64,000 nucleotides of DNA from Isoetes taiwanensis. Lineage: Eukaryota; Streptophyta; Lycopodiopsida; Isoetales; Isoetaceae. Positions 21,969-31,977 of the stretch are shown here, piece after piece. Numbering within the stretch: the stretch's first letter is position 1; each line of letters opens with the position of its first letter. The translations under genes were made by a program, and so were the position numbers. The stretch covers positions 558,001 to 622,000 of the forward strand of contig JAJEKV010000035.1 in the NCBI GenBank assembly GCA_021234155.1, given 5' to 3'. The notes under the pieces are model-generated. The model searched no databases and had not been told where the DNA came from. It saw only the letters and a list, made by a program, of their open reading frames with translations.

Positions 21969-22113
21969 TTTTTTTTTTTTTTTTTTTTTTAAGGCATGGT
22001 TAGTGGGACTTGCACCCAGCCACGTCTCCCACCCAATGGTAGTCAGTGGGTTTTGAACCTAAGGATCACCCCAATCCAAGGCCTTACCATTAGACCACGA
22101 CGGCGATGGGCAA
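21969..22113 (-). mobile_element. tRNA-derived SINE
   Basis: On the minus strand: a tRNA-like head with A box GTGGTCTAATGGTAAGG and B box GGTTCAAAACC about 45 bases apart (RNA polymerase III promoter boxes), about 50 bp of unrelated body, and a 22-base A tail (T-run 21969-21990). The head does not fold into a full tRNA and lacks a tRNA 3' end, so SINE is preferred to tRNA gene. Confidence 0.75.
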
Positions 22114-22237
22114 GTAGCTGGCTTTCATCTTCATTCAATCTACCAAATCTGTTATATAAAGTTTCTCTATTGCTCTCACTATATGTAACCATTTGCCACT
22201 AAGGTCATCTTTTGGTGACTTCTAAAAACTAGCCGAG

Positions 22238-22856
22238 TTGTTTAATATGGCATTAATCCATGGCTTTCCGGAACAGTGGTGCATGAATCGGATTGTGCCC
22301 ATACATAAAAGTGGAGATAGAAATATGGTAAAAAACTACAGAACTATTATGGTCAGTAGTGTCATGGCAAAGCTTTTTGGTGCTGTGCTTGAGAAGAAGA
22401 TTACCATATGGGCTGAAGCTAGTAGGGTCCGTGCACATGGACAAGCAGGTTTCCGAAAAAAACACTCTACTGTTGATCATCTTTTCACATTGCGTGTAGT
22501 GGCAGAAGGGGCAAAAGGAGCTGGAAATGCTTTATATTGTTGCTTTGTTGATTTTTCTAAAGCTTTTGATAGGGTGTGGAGAAGTAAACTAGGGCATCGA
22601 TTAGCACGTCTAAAGGTGCCTAGGGAATTGCATCAGGGGGTTAACAGACTTTATGAAAAGGTTTTGGTTGAGCTGTCATTTCCCATGGATGGTCCAGAAA
22701 AGGTGGAAAGCAATATAGGAGTGAAGCAAGGGTGCCCGCTCTCACCCACCCTGTTTGGAATATTTATTGATGAATTAGAAGAGTGGATGGAAAGGGAAGG
22801 AGGAGCGAGAGTGCACCTTAATAAATATGTTGTTCAACTTTTGCTTTATGCGAGGC
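22238..22856 (+). pseudogene. LINE-1 reverse transcriptase, first part
   Basis: Contains consecutive RT motifs: NYRTIMVSSVMAKLF, GQAGFRKKHSTVDH, CCFVDFSKAFDRVW (catalytic Asp), VKQGCPLSPTLFG. The frame breaks at 22850-22856 by about one base exactly where the catalytic YADD should be read (TAT GCG then AGGCGATGTG). No polymerase can be made from this copy. Confidence 0.85.
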
Positions 22857-23193
22857 GATGTGGTTCTTCTCTCTAGAACAGAAACAGGGCTTCAGAAAGA
22901 ATTAACTGCATTGGAGATGTTTTGTCGGGAGAAAGGCATGACAGTGAATAAAGAAAAGACAAAAGTCATGATAATAGGAAAGCGGCAGAATATCAGCTTT
23001 TATTTGGAAGGGGAAGCTCTAGAACAGGTGCATCAGTATAAATATTTGGGTGTTGAGTTCACGGATAATTACAAATGGAATGCTGGGGTAAGTAAGAGAA
23101 TATCTGGGGGGATGAGAGCTTTATACAGCATCATGAGCATATGGAAGAACATACATGTCCAGGAATGGTCTTTGAAGAAACTTATGTTTAAAA
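22853..23193 (+). pseudogene. LINE-1 RT, thumb part before Helitron
   Basis: The frame after the YADD frameshift begins DVVLLSRTETGLQKEL and continues VNKEKTKVMI and YKYLGVEFTDN, standard post-YADD LINE motifs. It is open up to the Helitron boundary after the A at 23193 and resumes at 25805. Confidence 0.8.
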
Positions 23194-23429
23194 CTAGTTA
23201 GGGTGCCCAGCGTTGCTGGGCTGATGTTGACCTGTTGATGTCCCTTCCCTAACTCCTATTCCATTGGTTTAAAAACTTGTGTAAAGTTGGAACAATGTCT
23301 TGGTCTACGTCCTCAAGGTTTTCTCAAATGCATCTTGGTGTGAATATCCTCCATGTCAAACATTTTACATTCACCTTGTAAATGGAATTCTATGCAAATT
23401 TGGCATCCCATGATTCAAATCACAAAGCT

Positions 23430-23670
23430 CATCACTTGAAATTAAGAACTCTCGAAGCTTAAAATATATGTCTCAATCATGTTCTACAATGCATAGTGTC
23501 AACAAATCACTTAGTAGAACATTGCATAGTGTCAACAAATCACTTAGCTCATCACTTGAAATTAAGAACACTCAAAGCATAAAATTTATTTCTCAATCAT
23601 GTCCAACAAATCACTTGAAATTAAGAACTCTCAAAGTTTAACTTTTATTTCTCAATTTATGTCCTATAGT
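23430..23670. repeat. Imperfect tandem repeats in H3
   Basis: The phrase TCACTTGAAATTAAGAAC recurs at about 23432, 23552 and 23610 together with TCTCAATCATGT and GTCAACAAATCACTTAG blocks. It is a scrambled tandem array within the Helitron, typical of slippage or filler DNA. Confidence 0.7.
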
Positions 23671-24063
23671 GCACATAGTCAATAGGGAACGAAGTTCCCA
23701 TTCATGTTTATTGTCTTCATGCTTTGTCTTCATATGTTTAAAAGTAAGATAATGCGAACAGACAAAAAATACTATTAACTTATGAGGGTAAAATATTGTG
23801 TAGAGAATGCCATTTTCTTGCAGATCTCATTTCAAATGGACAGTCTTGTTTCACTACTCTATTTGATCACTATTCTTTACTTTTGTTAGTCATCATTGCA
23901 AGTGAACCTTAAATGTGCTCAAACTAAATAATAAATTAAAAACTGAGTGCCTGAGGCAGAAAATCAAAATGGCAAATCTGCATGTTCTTGCATTGATATT
24001 TTGTAAACATCTATCTTTGATTTTTCAAAGCATGATAAAAAATGGATATGTTCACCCAAATCT

Positions 24064-24180
24064 CTTTATCAGTGCCCTCCTCTTTGCACCAAACCTGGGC
24101 TTGCTATATCTCTGGCTAGCGCTCCGCTCAGAAAGAAATTGCCCCCCACTGCTGTTACAGAAGCTGAATTAAGGAAGGAG
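24064..24180 (+). pseudogene. Possible captured exon in H3
   Basis: One plus frame reads KPGLAISLASAPLRKKLPPT followed by AVTEAELRKEGDI and a stop, more protein-like than its surroundings. No family was recognised and the splice borders are unclear, so this is weak. Confidence 0.25.
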
Positions 24181-25534
24181 GGAGACATATAGAATAAGGA
24201 GATGATCCTTCTTACTACACAGAGATAGAACCAAGCCGGAGGAATGTAGACTATCTGCAACATATTCAGATGCATATATTAGTTGCCAAACTTGTCATAT
24301 TAGTTGCCAAGCTTGGCCTTCCACACTCCTGACATCTGCTTTAACCAGATATGCATCTAGCAATGTATTTGCTACAAAAACTTTCAAGTTCATGCTTACT
24401 CTTTGCAACAATTCTAGAAGCGTTCTTTCATAACATAACTTGCAAGAGAACATGCCTTATCACATAAAGTAAGAACAACATGACATCTAGCAAATTAAAA
24501 TTAAACAGATAGTAATCTGTAAATACTTGCATGTGCTTTTTATGAGAGAAATATATATGAACAGGATAGAGCGTATGCAAGATTTACTTTGTCGTTTGTG
24601 GCTATTTGCACCTTATGTTTCAGGTCTCCTTCCTTGAAAAGATGACGTTTATAGTTATGGATATAGTTATGGCAGATTCAAGTTATCCTCACTCATGATG
24701 GAAACAATCACAACCTTTTGTACAACCATTGTGAGTCTGTCTGGGTGGTTTATGTGACCCTCGGTTCATGTATTTTGGCTTGCATGAATAAAAAAACCTT
24801 CAATGGCACACCAAATGCAAACCCAAGCTGTCCAAGGGGATCCTTTCCACCTGACTAAACTAAAAATCGGTTTGGATCATTAGAATCCCAAGATACTTTA
24901 TAATCAAGATGCTCCTACCCAAAAGCTAGTACAAAAATGCTTACCTTAGGAAGCCTATACAGAATAGAGATGGTGAACTTGAGCTCCAAGAAGAGTCTTC
25001 AAACTGCAATCTAGAACCGGGAAGCCCCGTAGCAAATCCTTTAGCATGCTCAACCAAACTCAGAAGTGGCATGGCCTCATGTATTATTGCTCCAGATAGG
25101 ATTATATTAGTAAGAGATAATAACACATATCCTACAGCCAGAGATGAAAGAGCTTGGAGCTTCAGGCTATAAAAGAGAAGCTTCTCCTCCTGCCATAGTC
25201 GTGGAGTTCAGACGAAGGTTAACCCTTTCAGAAATGAGTAATCAACAGATCCACTCCACAAAACAGGCACGGGATCCACATCCTGGGGTAATTCTATTAT
25301 CAGGTGCCACGAAACCAGAAAGTAGGAAGTGAAAGTTCTGGGCACATCAGCCGAACCGCAAGCAGGGGATGCCATCACTGTTGAAGCAACCATTGCCGCC
25401 CAGCAAAAACAAAAAACATAGCCTATGGTCGATGCGCAAAGCTTCCCTTTTTTTCCAGCAACTAATTGTCGGATGGGTCAAATGAACATGGGTCGTTCGA
25501 TCTAGGGCAGATAGTGCTTGGAAGCGGATCGTGA

Positions 25535-25690
25535 TACCGAGCTTTGCAGACCTTTGGCATGCTCTGCCATAGCTGAAGAACCCCCTAAATCGTGTTGCAG
25601 ATCTTGCCCTACGATACCGAGCTTTGCAGACCTTGGCATGCTCCGCCATAGCTGAAGAACTAAATCGTGTTGCAGCTGAAGAACCCCTAA
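25535..25690. repeat. 80-bp tandem duplication in H3
   Basis: GAGCTTTGCAGACC...GGCATGCTC...CATAGCTGAAGAA...TAAATCGTGTTGCAG occurs twice, about 80 bp apart, near the Helitron 5' end. Confidence 0.75.
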
Positions 25691-25804
25691 ATCGTTAGAG
25701 CAAGAAGAAAAGGGCTATCTGGACCGTCCAAATTTTCAATCGAATATTGGCCATCAGATCTAGGGCGTGGTCCATTACTTGCACTAAAACATTATAATAT
25801 AAGA

Positions 25805-26627
25805 TGTTAGTGCAGCCAGTTATTCTATATGGTTGTCCAGTATGGGGACCAGGCTTGTCAAAGAAGAATTGGGCAAATATTGAACAAATACAAAAGAGAT
25901 TTTTAATAGCAGAGCTTGGTGCCAAAGTACAAACACCATATGCGATGCTTCTTGCTGAGGCAGGATCTCTTCCACTAGAGGCAGAAGCACTATGTTTGAC
26001 ACTTGGATATTTAAGACGGATACAAAGTCTAGAAGATGATAGGCTACCTCGACATGCTCTAAGTGAATCAATGAAACACCAAAATGGCTGGTACACACAA
26101 TTGAAGGAATGGTTGGAAAGATGGGCACTAAATATAGATGAGATACCAGCAACTGAATTGGGGATTCGTAGTCTACTTTCAGAAAAGGTGTTGAGCACAA
26201 TATGGATGCCACCTTTGGCACCCAAATTGGGCTTCTATTATAACAAAGTCAACCTCATGATGATGTATGTTGAAGCAGGGACTATCTTAATAGTCGCATG
26301 TAAAGAAAAAACACGTAAGCTCATCTCCCTGCGCCCTCACGCCCCATTCTTTGGAAATCGAAAGTAGACATGACTTGCCAAGGAGTTGAGGTTTTGTCCT
26401 TGTTGCGAGAAGCGGTGGTTGAGGATGAAGAACACGCATTCCTTGAATGCTCCAGGTTTGAAGAAATACGGGAGATCTATGGGATTTATGGGAATTTTTC
26501 TATGCTACTTACATTACCAGCAGCCCACTTAGGAGCTTACCTTCAAGCTTGGTGGAAACATCGTAAGATAATTTTAGAACTAAATGATGTTGCAGATAAT
26601 CTTGAGGCAAATGGCCTCGTTTAGTGT
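25805..26627 (+). pseudogene. LINE-1 C-terminal region
   Basis: Continues the LINE frame after the Helitron: LVQPVILYGCPVWGPGLS (the C-terminal YG-E/PVWGP block of LINE ORF2), then an alpha-helical region to 26367. After a frame break, 26370-26624 reads EDEEHAFLECSRFEEIR, the remains of the Cys/His motif near the end of LINE ORF2. Stop at 26624. Confidence 0.8.
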
Positions 26628-26650
26628 TTCTTTTTACATGTATTTCTCTT

Positions 26651-26719
26651 GTCGCCTAATGGACCTGAGGGTCTGAAATGGCGTGACAATAAATCAAATC
26701 AAATCAAATCAAATCAATA
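26651..26719 (+). other. LINE-1 3' stem-loop and AATCA tail
   Basis: GTCGCC...GGCGTGAC outer stem with an inner GACC-TGAG-GGTC hairpin, then AATAAATCAAATCAAATC repeated. LINE-2 ends in the same architecture (45906-45983). In LINEs with strict 3' recognition such a stem-loop is bound by the RT, and tails of short repeats arise by slippage (known for other LINEs, inferred here). Confidence 0.7.
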
Positions 26720-27514
26720 ATAGAGAAAGATAGCTCAGATGGTGGGATTAACGCTTCAGCTTAATGCAGCCACGGACTGCATAGATTAACCATGAATTGG
26801 ACAGATGTTGTATGTTTCTAAAAGTCGAATGCATGCCTGCCCTCAAGGCATTATACAACATGGCCATTTTCCAGCCACTCAAATTATATAGTTTAGATAG
26901 TTTCTACGTGTTCGTTTGAACTCAACTATATCGATTTAAACCTTGAAATCATTCCTATCATTAAGTTGTGTACAATGTTGGATATTAGATAAAGAAACTG
27001 TATTAGCCTTACCGCTTCTCCTTAGCCTTACCACTTCTCCGGCATGGAATCTTTAAGAACTTAGGCTTGGAAGACATTAATTTCGCTTTATATTGCGTTT
27101 CCAGAGAGCAGACTACTCTAGATACATAAGCCATCCTTGAAATTTTGGAGGTTGAACTTGCAAAATGCAAAACATTGAAATCCTTTTACAATTTGTATTC
27201 CTCCAGCTTTACAAGGCACCAAATCCGCATAATCTGCCTAGCAAAATGCTTTGCAATGACAGCACAATTTGTTGCAAAAGATACAAACAAAAGAGTAAAG
27301 TTGTCTCAGAAGTGACCAGATCAGCCCAAACATTGAAAGAGCTGATTTTGTAGGCTGATTCTTATGAGATGAAGGCATGAAAGAGATGGGAACTGGCTGA
27401 TTGTCAATTTCCGTGAGCTACATGGGGAGATGGATCTTTGTACATGATTATTCAAACACATGAAATTAGACTCGAGGCTCAACATAGGCTTGAAGAGCTT
27501 GGACAGAGCTGCTT
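26720..27514. other. No gene recognised
   Basis: No coding or repeat signal supported. A GATAGCTCAGATGGTGGGA stretch at about 26729 resembles an A box, but there is no B box. Confidence 0.4.
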
Positions 27515-28060
27515 GGCATTTTACAAAATAAACATTGGAGAGAAGATGCTTGACATGATCCCAAAAGTTGAGAGGCTCATCAACATGATGAAATGACAAA
27601 GCTTTATTGATTTGAAAAGGAACTTAAACAGGTTTGTTTGTTGATTTATAGTAAACCTGTGAGGCAGAGGGAACTTGGCATGACGTAGTAAAATCAGGTT
27701 CTTGAAATGGCAAGTCTGTATAGATTTCGCCATGAACTTCACCACATGCTCTTGGCATTTTGTCAAAAACTTGAGAGGAAGAAGGCATCTTGTCTAATGC
27801 AGTAAAGTTGGGGAGGCTGGTAAGCATTATCATAAAATGGCAAATCTTTAATGCCATGAAGAGGAACTTCAGGGTTGTTTGATGTTTGTATAATAAACCT
27901 CGTGAGGTAGAAGGCATTTGGCATGATCCACTAAAATTCAAAAAAAGTGAGAACCGGATCCTTGGAATGGAAAGTCTTCTGAGGTTTCAATGAATGTACT
28001 TGGCATGTTATACAAAACCTGAGAGGAAGAAGGAACTTGATGTAATGCAGTAAAGTTGGA
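27515..28060. repeat. Tandem repeat, period about 240 bp
   Basis: Blocks starting GGCATTTTACAAAA (27515), GGCATTTTGTCAAAA (27755) and GGCATGTTATACAAAA (27994) recur, each followed by GAGAGGAAGAAGG- or related text and AGTAAAGTTGG. A second shared block (AGGAACTT...AAACCT...GAGG...GGCA; 27617 and 27860) has the same spacing. About 2.3 diverged copies; open frames across it are not conserved. Confidence 0.65.
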
Positions 28061-28376
28061 ATTGTAAGCATCAATTTGAGATGGATTAAGGGTGCTACAT
28101 ACCTTCAATGCCCTAGCTCTTCTTTCCCGAACTTTTCTCCCTCCTCCGGGTCCATGGCGTTTCTTCTTAACAAATCCCTTCATCATTTTCGTTTCGGCGT
28201 AAAAAGCAAGATGTTCAAGCCGAGGGCGGATAATGGGCTCTTCCAAGATCACCCGAGGAAAAATGTAGGCCCGGACATGTGTGTAAGCTCAGCAAGGGGA
28301 GACGACCCTAATCCGACTTTGAAATCTATGGCGGTCCATGGGCGGGACATTAACCCTAATTAAACCAACATGAGAT

Positions 28377-28619
28377 TTACTGAAATACCCACAAACGCTT
28401 GTTGTCCGAGTCCACATTATCCCCGTTTCGATCCTTCACAATGTGTATGCTTGGAAAGTCTGTTTGAATGAGCTCCTGTATTTGGATCATATGCGCGATC
28501 GCGTCTATCCTTTGCTTGGCATGTTTGGATTTGGGACTGAAATATATTCCAATTATGTGCACAGAGAAGCGCAGGTCCTGAACTTGCACCTCTTCCATCG
28601 GCTTGATGGGTAACATGTA
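28377..28619 (-). CDS. Unrecognised ORF near LTR fragment
   Basis: A minus frame (79 codons) reads DLRFSVHIIGIYFSPKSKHA and continues hydrophilic. It has normal composition but no known motif. It could be a retroelement fragment; weak. Confidence 0.2.
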   Translation of the reverse strand, partial: YMLPIKPMEEVQVQDLRFSVHIIGIYFSPKSKHAKQRIDAIAHMIQIQELIQTDFPSIHIVKDRNGDNVDSDNKRLWVFQ

Positions 28620-28823
28620 TGTACACTTCTGCTATATAGGATTCCCATAGAAGACGTAATGACACCTCTGTATCCTTCATTTGGACATTTGGCCATCACA
28701 AATGGTCCGAGTCAGACGGAGGGCCTTTCTGTAGTGATGAAGTCGCCATGGGAAGGGAATTTCCCATATTTATATGATGGGAGCATCGTATAAGTTCGGG
28801 GAGCATCACAATAGTATCAAAGC
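28620..28823 (+). mobile_element. LTR end with primer-binding site, second copy
   Basis: Matches the minus-strand copy at 2842-3060 (shared: TTCTGCT.TATAGGAT, GGCCATC.CAA.TGGTCCGAGT, ATGGGA...GATGGGAGCATC). The LTR ends GGAGCATCACA at 28810, followed by TAGTATCAAAGC (28812-28823), two changes from the tRNA-Met primer-binding site. Similarity continues a little past the site (AGACCA.ATCAT.GCACTGG). It is a truncated element. Confidence 0.6.
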
Positions 28824-28859
28824 CATGATCTTGGTAGACCAGATCATAGCACTGGCTTA

Positions 28860-30098
28860 GCATATGAGGGCGATAGTGGGATAGCCGGCGATGGAGGTCC
28901 TTTCATCTTCTTGCAGGCCGGCGTGGTGCTGTGCTGTGGGGAGGGGATAGCGTTGTACAGGTCAGTGATCTGTGATTTGTGTTCCAATCCATGTTTTCTC
29001 AACAATATGAGTAGAATTAGGCCACCGGAATTAGTCAATTATAACCGGGAATCCAGATAGTTACTTTAGTTTATTAAAAATGTTAAAGAATTGTTGCCGG
29101 ATCCGTAAAACCTTCGGCAACCGGGAGTATCAGGATGTTAGTCTTAGTCTTAGTAGGGGACGAGGTTAATAGAACGGAATTAGGAAAGATACCAATCGGC
29201 ACACCATAGCTAACAGAGCTATAGGTCGGGCCAGGTTGGAGAACGAGATCGGAAGCATATTCGCTAACGGATACCCAACGGTCATGAGAATTCAAAAATC
29301 CAAATCTGTGTATTAGTAGTAGGATAGGTATTGTACGCCGAGTAAGATTAGAAGAACATAGGGAGGTATACGAATACCAACTGGACCTACCCGACATTAC
29401 GTGGTCACTCACATTGGATGACTGGATTAGAAAAGTGGCATTGAAGGAAGGCACGTAAGACAAAAGGAGTGGACGACACGTATGCAAATATACGTGTCAA
29501 TAACCAACGTAGCATGGATCAGAAATTCAGAAATTCCAATAGGGATTAATCTACGAAAGTATGACGTGATAGGTCAGTGATTCAGGAATAAAAAGGAGAA
29601 GAGCACGTACACGGCATTAAGAACTCACGGCATAGATACAGAATAGACTTATATTTAAAAGCTAACAATAATAATAATAATAAATAATACTAAAAAGAAA
29701 TTAAGGAGAGATATAAGACAGATTTTAAAGATGGGATAGTACGTAAAACAGAATATACCGGTGGCGCTTAATTACGAAATTAATTAGACACTGCGGACGG
29801 GACCGGTCGTGAGACTCCAGCGTATCCGAGAAGATGGCAGGAATTTCATTAAAAAAAAAAAAAAAAAAAGCTAATTAAACATACGTCTATAAAAAGCAAC
29901 AGAAGCTCGGGACTCCGAGCGGAGAAGGAAGCGCCTGGAGGATTCCGGCAGTTGCAGTTTTAGTTTCTTAGCTCTAGAAGATAGGTAAGGGTGCAGCGCC
30001 GAACATCCGCATGAACAAAGGCAAGAAAGTTGTGGAACAGACAGGGGGGGCCACTCCAAAAGCCGTAGAAGATTGGAGCTCCCGCACATAAAGCATAA
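28860..30098. other. No gene; A-run at 29851-29869
   Basis: No supported coding region; a minus frame at 29083-29487 lacks protein features. The 19-A run after GGAATTTCATT may be the tail of an old retroelement, but no body could be recognised. Confidence 0.4.
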
Positions 30099-30548
30099 AG
30101 ACCATGGAACCCTGAGCTTGAGGAGCTCGGACCATGGTGCATATGCGAGGATAACTGTAAGTGCCTGGAAAAAGGGTTGGGGTCGTGTATAAGCTGCGGG
30201 CGGGTGCACTGCCTATTCTGTGATCGGGTACATCACATGCAGACCATGAAAGATATGGGATACAGCCTGAAATTGCTAGAAGTTATGGGGGTCCTGGCGG
30301 ACAGGGATGATGAAACCAGGAAACAAGATAGGCTGAGGGTTCTCCGATGCTTCAACCGGCTGCAGATGGAAGGGGAAATGCAGAAATCAACCAGTTACCA
30401 GCATGACCTGATAGTCACTGATTTTGGTAAGGTATGCATCAATTGTGATGAAAAAAACCCAACAGAATATCTTTGCAGGGCTCTTATGGCCAGGAATGTA
30501 GAAAAAAGGGTTATGGGGAAGACATCGGCAACAATGAAGAAGAACTGA
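30099..30548 (+). CDS. Cysteine-rich ORF, unknown function
   Basis: Open from 30099 (after TAA) to a stop at 30548, 149 codons; the first ATG comes late (about 30237), so the N-terminus may come from an upstream exon. Residues 13-45 read WCICEDNCKC, then SCISCGRVHCLFC: a CxC-x4-CxC and CxxC-x4-CxxC arrangement suggesting zinc binding, followed by VCINCDEKNPTEYLC. The rest is Arg/Lys-rich helix. It lies 1.4 kb upstream of LINE-2 ORF1 on the same strand and could be part of that element or an independent gene. No family recognised. Confidence 0.4.
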   Translation, partial: RPWNPELEELGPWCICEDNCKCLEKGLGSCISCGRVHCLFCDRVHHMQTMKDMGYSLKLLEVMGVLADRDDETRKQDRLRVLRCFNRLQMEGEMQKSTSYQHDLIVTDFGKVCINCDEKNPTEYLCRALMARNVEKRVMGKTSATMKKN

Positions 30549-31500
30549 TCTGTGCAACACAAAAATGGACATGAAATGGGTACAGCAGCAGTAATATTTG
30601 ATTACAGTCCCAGCCGCTGGTTTTCTAATTTTTTACTGCTTTTACTGCTTTCTTTATGTTTAAACTACGATCGCAATTAATCTTAGGTACAGCTTTAGCT
30701 CAAAGAAAACGGTGGTACTGGGTGAACAGCTACAGATTGCATGACGGGTTATATATGGGGAAAACGAGAGGAAATTTAGAAAAAAGGGAGATACACCGAA
30801 CGGAAGTGATTATGTGACAAAAGCAGAACTGACTGCTTTAAATTTTGCAAAAATTTTGTAAGAATGTAAGGCAGTGTTTTGGAAATGAATGGAAGCAATC
30901 TTGTTACATATACGGAACGGAAGAGGAAATACATAACATGGACAGAAGGAAAAAAAGTAGCTATATGAAACAAAGGGGATACACATACCAATTTAGAGGA
31001 AATATGGACGAACGACAAATAGGATGGATAAAGGATGGCGCAACGCTTTAAACGGGTGACGAACAAAAAGGAACATACGCATAATAATAAATGAATAAAG
31101 TAATTAATGAATAAAAAATATAGATAAATAAAAATATTAATATAGTGTACGGCATGGAAAGTCCATGTTAACTGTTAAAACCGGCTAACTAGAAAGTATT
31201 TTTCTAAAAATATCCGGTAAGCCGCAATAAAATACGACATTTTTGCGGACCCAGGAAAAAATCTAATCTGTAGGCTTGGTAAGGAGACAAACATGTGCAG
31301 GATAAAGCAAACGTTTAAAAAAAAAAAAACAGGACTTCAACTACAGCGGAACACCAAAAGATACAGGTAAAGGTAGGATAAATAGAAACTATGTAGTAGA
31401 AAAGTATATATGCTATGCATGAGTGCAGGTACAACAACCGCAAAGGAGGAACGAAGACGAATAAACAAGGGAATTAGGAGTGGATGGTGCAAATAGGGGG
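30549..31500. other. Unassigned, possible LINE-2 5' region
   Basis: A-rich sequence without supported coding. Its position before ORF1 suggests it may be 5' untranslated LINE-2 sequence, but the element start was not found. Confidence 0.3.
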
Positions 31501-31509
31501 AGGCAAAGC

Positions 31510-31715
31510 TATGGGACAGTGAGACGGACGTCTCCGCCATACACCAGGACAGTGTGGGAAATAGCCCACCAGCTGGTGCCAACCACTAACTCTCCGGCCC
31601 CATAAAATGAAAGTGGAAAAATGGAGGTTGCCAAGTACGGGATAGTGGGAGACGTCTCCCCAACTGTACACCAAGACAGAGAGGATCTAATCCTCCGATT
31701 GGTGCACCAAAGTTA
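31510..31715 (+). repeat. Two diverged 65-70 bp units before LINE-2 ORF1
   Basis: GGGACAGTGAGACGGACGTC...TACACCA.GACAG...GGTGCC at about 31512 recurs as GGGATAGTGGGAGACGTCTC...TACACCAAGACAG...GGTGCAC at about 31639. Repeated units in a LINE 5' untranslated region can act as promoter monomers; that role is inference. Confidence 0.5.
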
Positions 31716-31977
31716 TACACCCGCTACTAAAAGGATACAACAAAAATGAGATATTACAAATATGCGAAAATCACGAAAATCAACGAAGTACATACAAATC
31801 GGTCGCAATAACACAGACGCCGATAGAAAGGGGCAGAAACGAGCAGCCGTTAACCATAACTGGGATGAGAAATTCTGAAATTTGAAATTCAAATCATGAA
31901 AGGCGGTGAAGGGAAACGCCAGAACGGATAAATGGCGAAACATAATATAACAAGCCCACGTAAGAGAGGCAAGATAT

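Larger units (their letters stand above)
23194..25804 (-). mobile_element. Helitron H3 (minus) inside LINE-1
   Basis: Minus-strand 5' end TCTTATATTATAATG at 25804 after A, 3' hairpin GCCCAGCAACGCTGGGC (23221-23205), ACCCTAA, CTAG (23197-23194), then T. Removing it joins the LINE codons TTT AAA A|TG TTA GTG (FK-M-LV) with no base gained or lost, which proves the A/T insertion boundaries. No Rep/helicase was found. Inside are repeats at 23430-23670 and an 80-bp duplication at 25535-25690. Confidence 0.92.
22214..26720 (+). mobile_element. LINE-1: 5'-truncated LINE, split by Helitron
   Basis: A plus-strand LINE beginning inside the RT domain (5' truncated, common for target-primed insertion), with RT, a C-terminal domain, a 3' stem-loop (26651-26686) and a short AATCA-type tail (26688-26719). 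A Helitron occupies 23194-25804. Without it the element is about 1.9 kb. Confidence 0.8.

Noticed and set aside
22010-22113. Possible tRNA gene
   Set aside because: A and B boxes are present, but there is no full cloverleaf, and a poly(A) tail follows; SINE fits better.
26729-26790. A-box-like TAGCTCAGATGG as a tRNA or SINE start
   Set aside because: No B box within the expected distance and no tail.
27515-28060. CRISPR-like repeat-spacer array
   Set aside because: Units are about 240 bp, diverged and without unique spacers; the genome is eukaryotic.
29083-29487. 134-codon minus-strand frame
   Set aside because: No motif, hydrophobic and low-complexity-like composition, no start context or partner exons.
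30776-31066. 96-codon minus-strand frame
   Set aside because: Phe/Leu/Ser-rich shadow of an A-rich plus strand; no family features.
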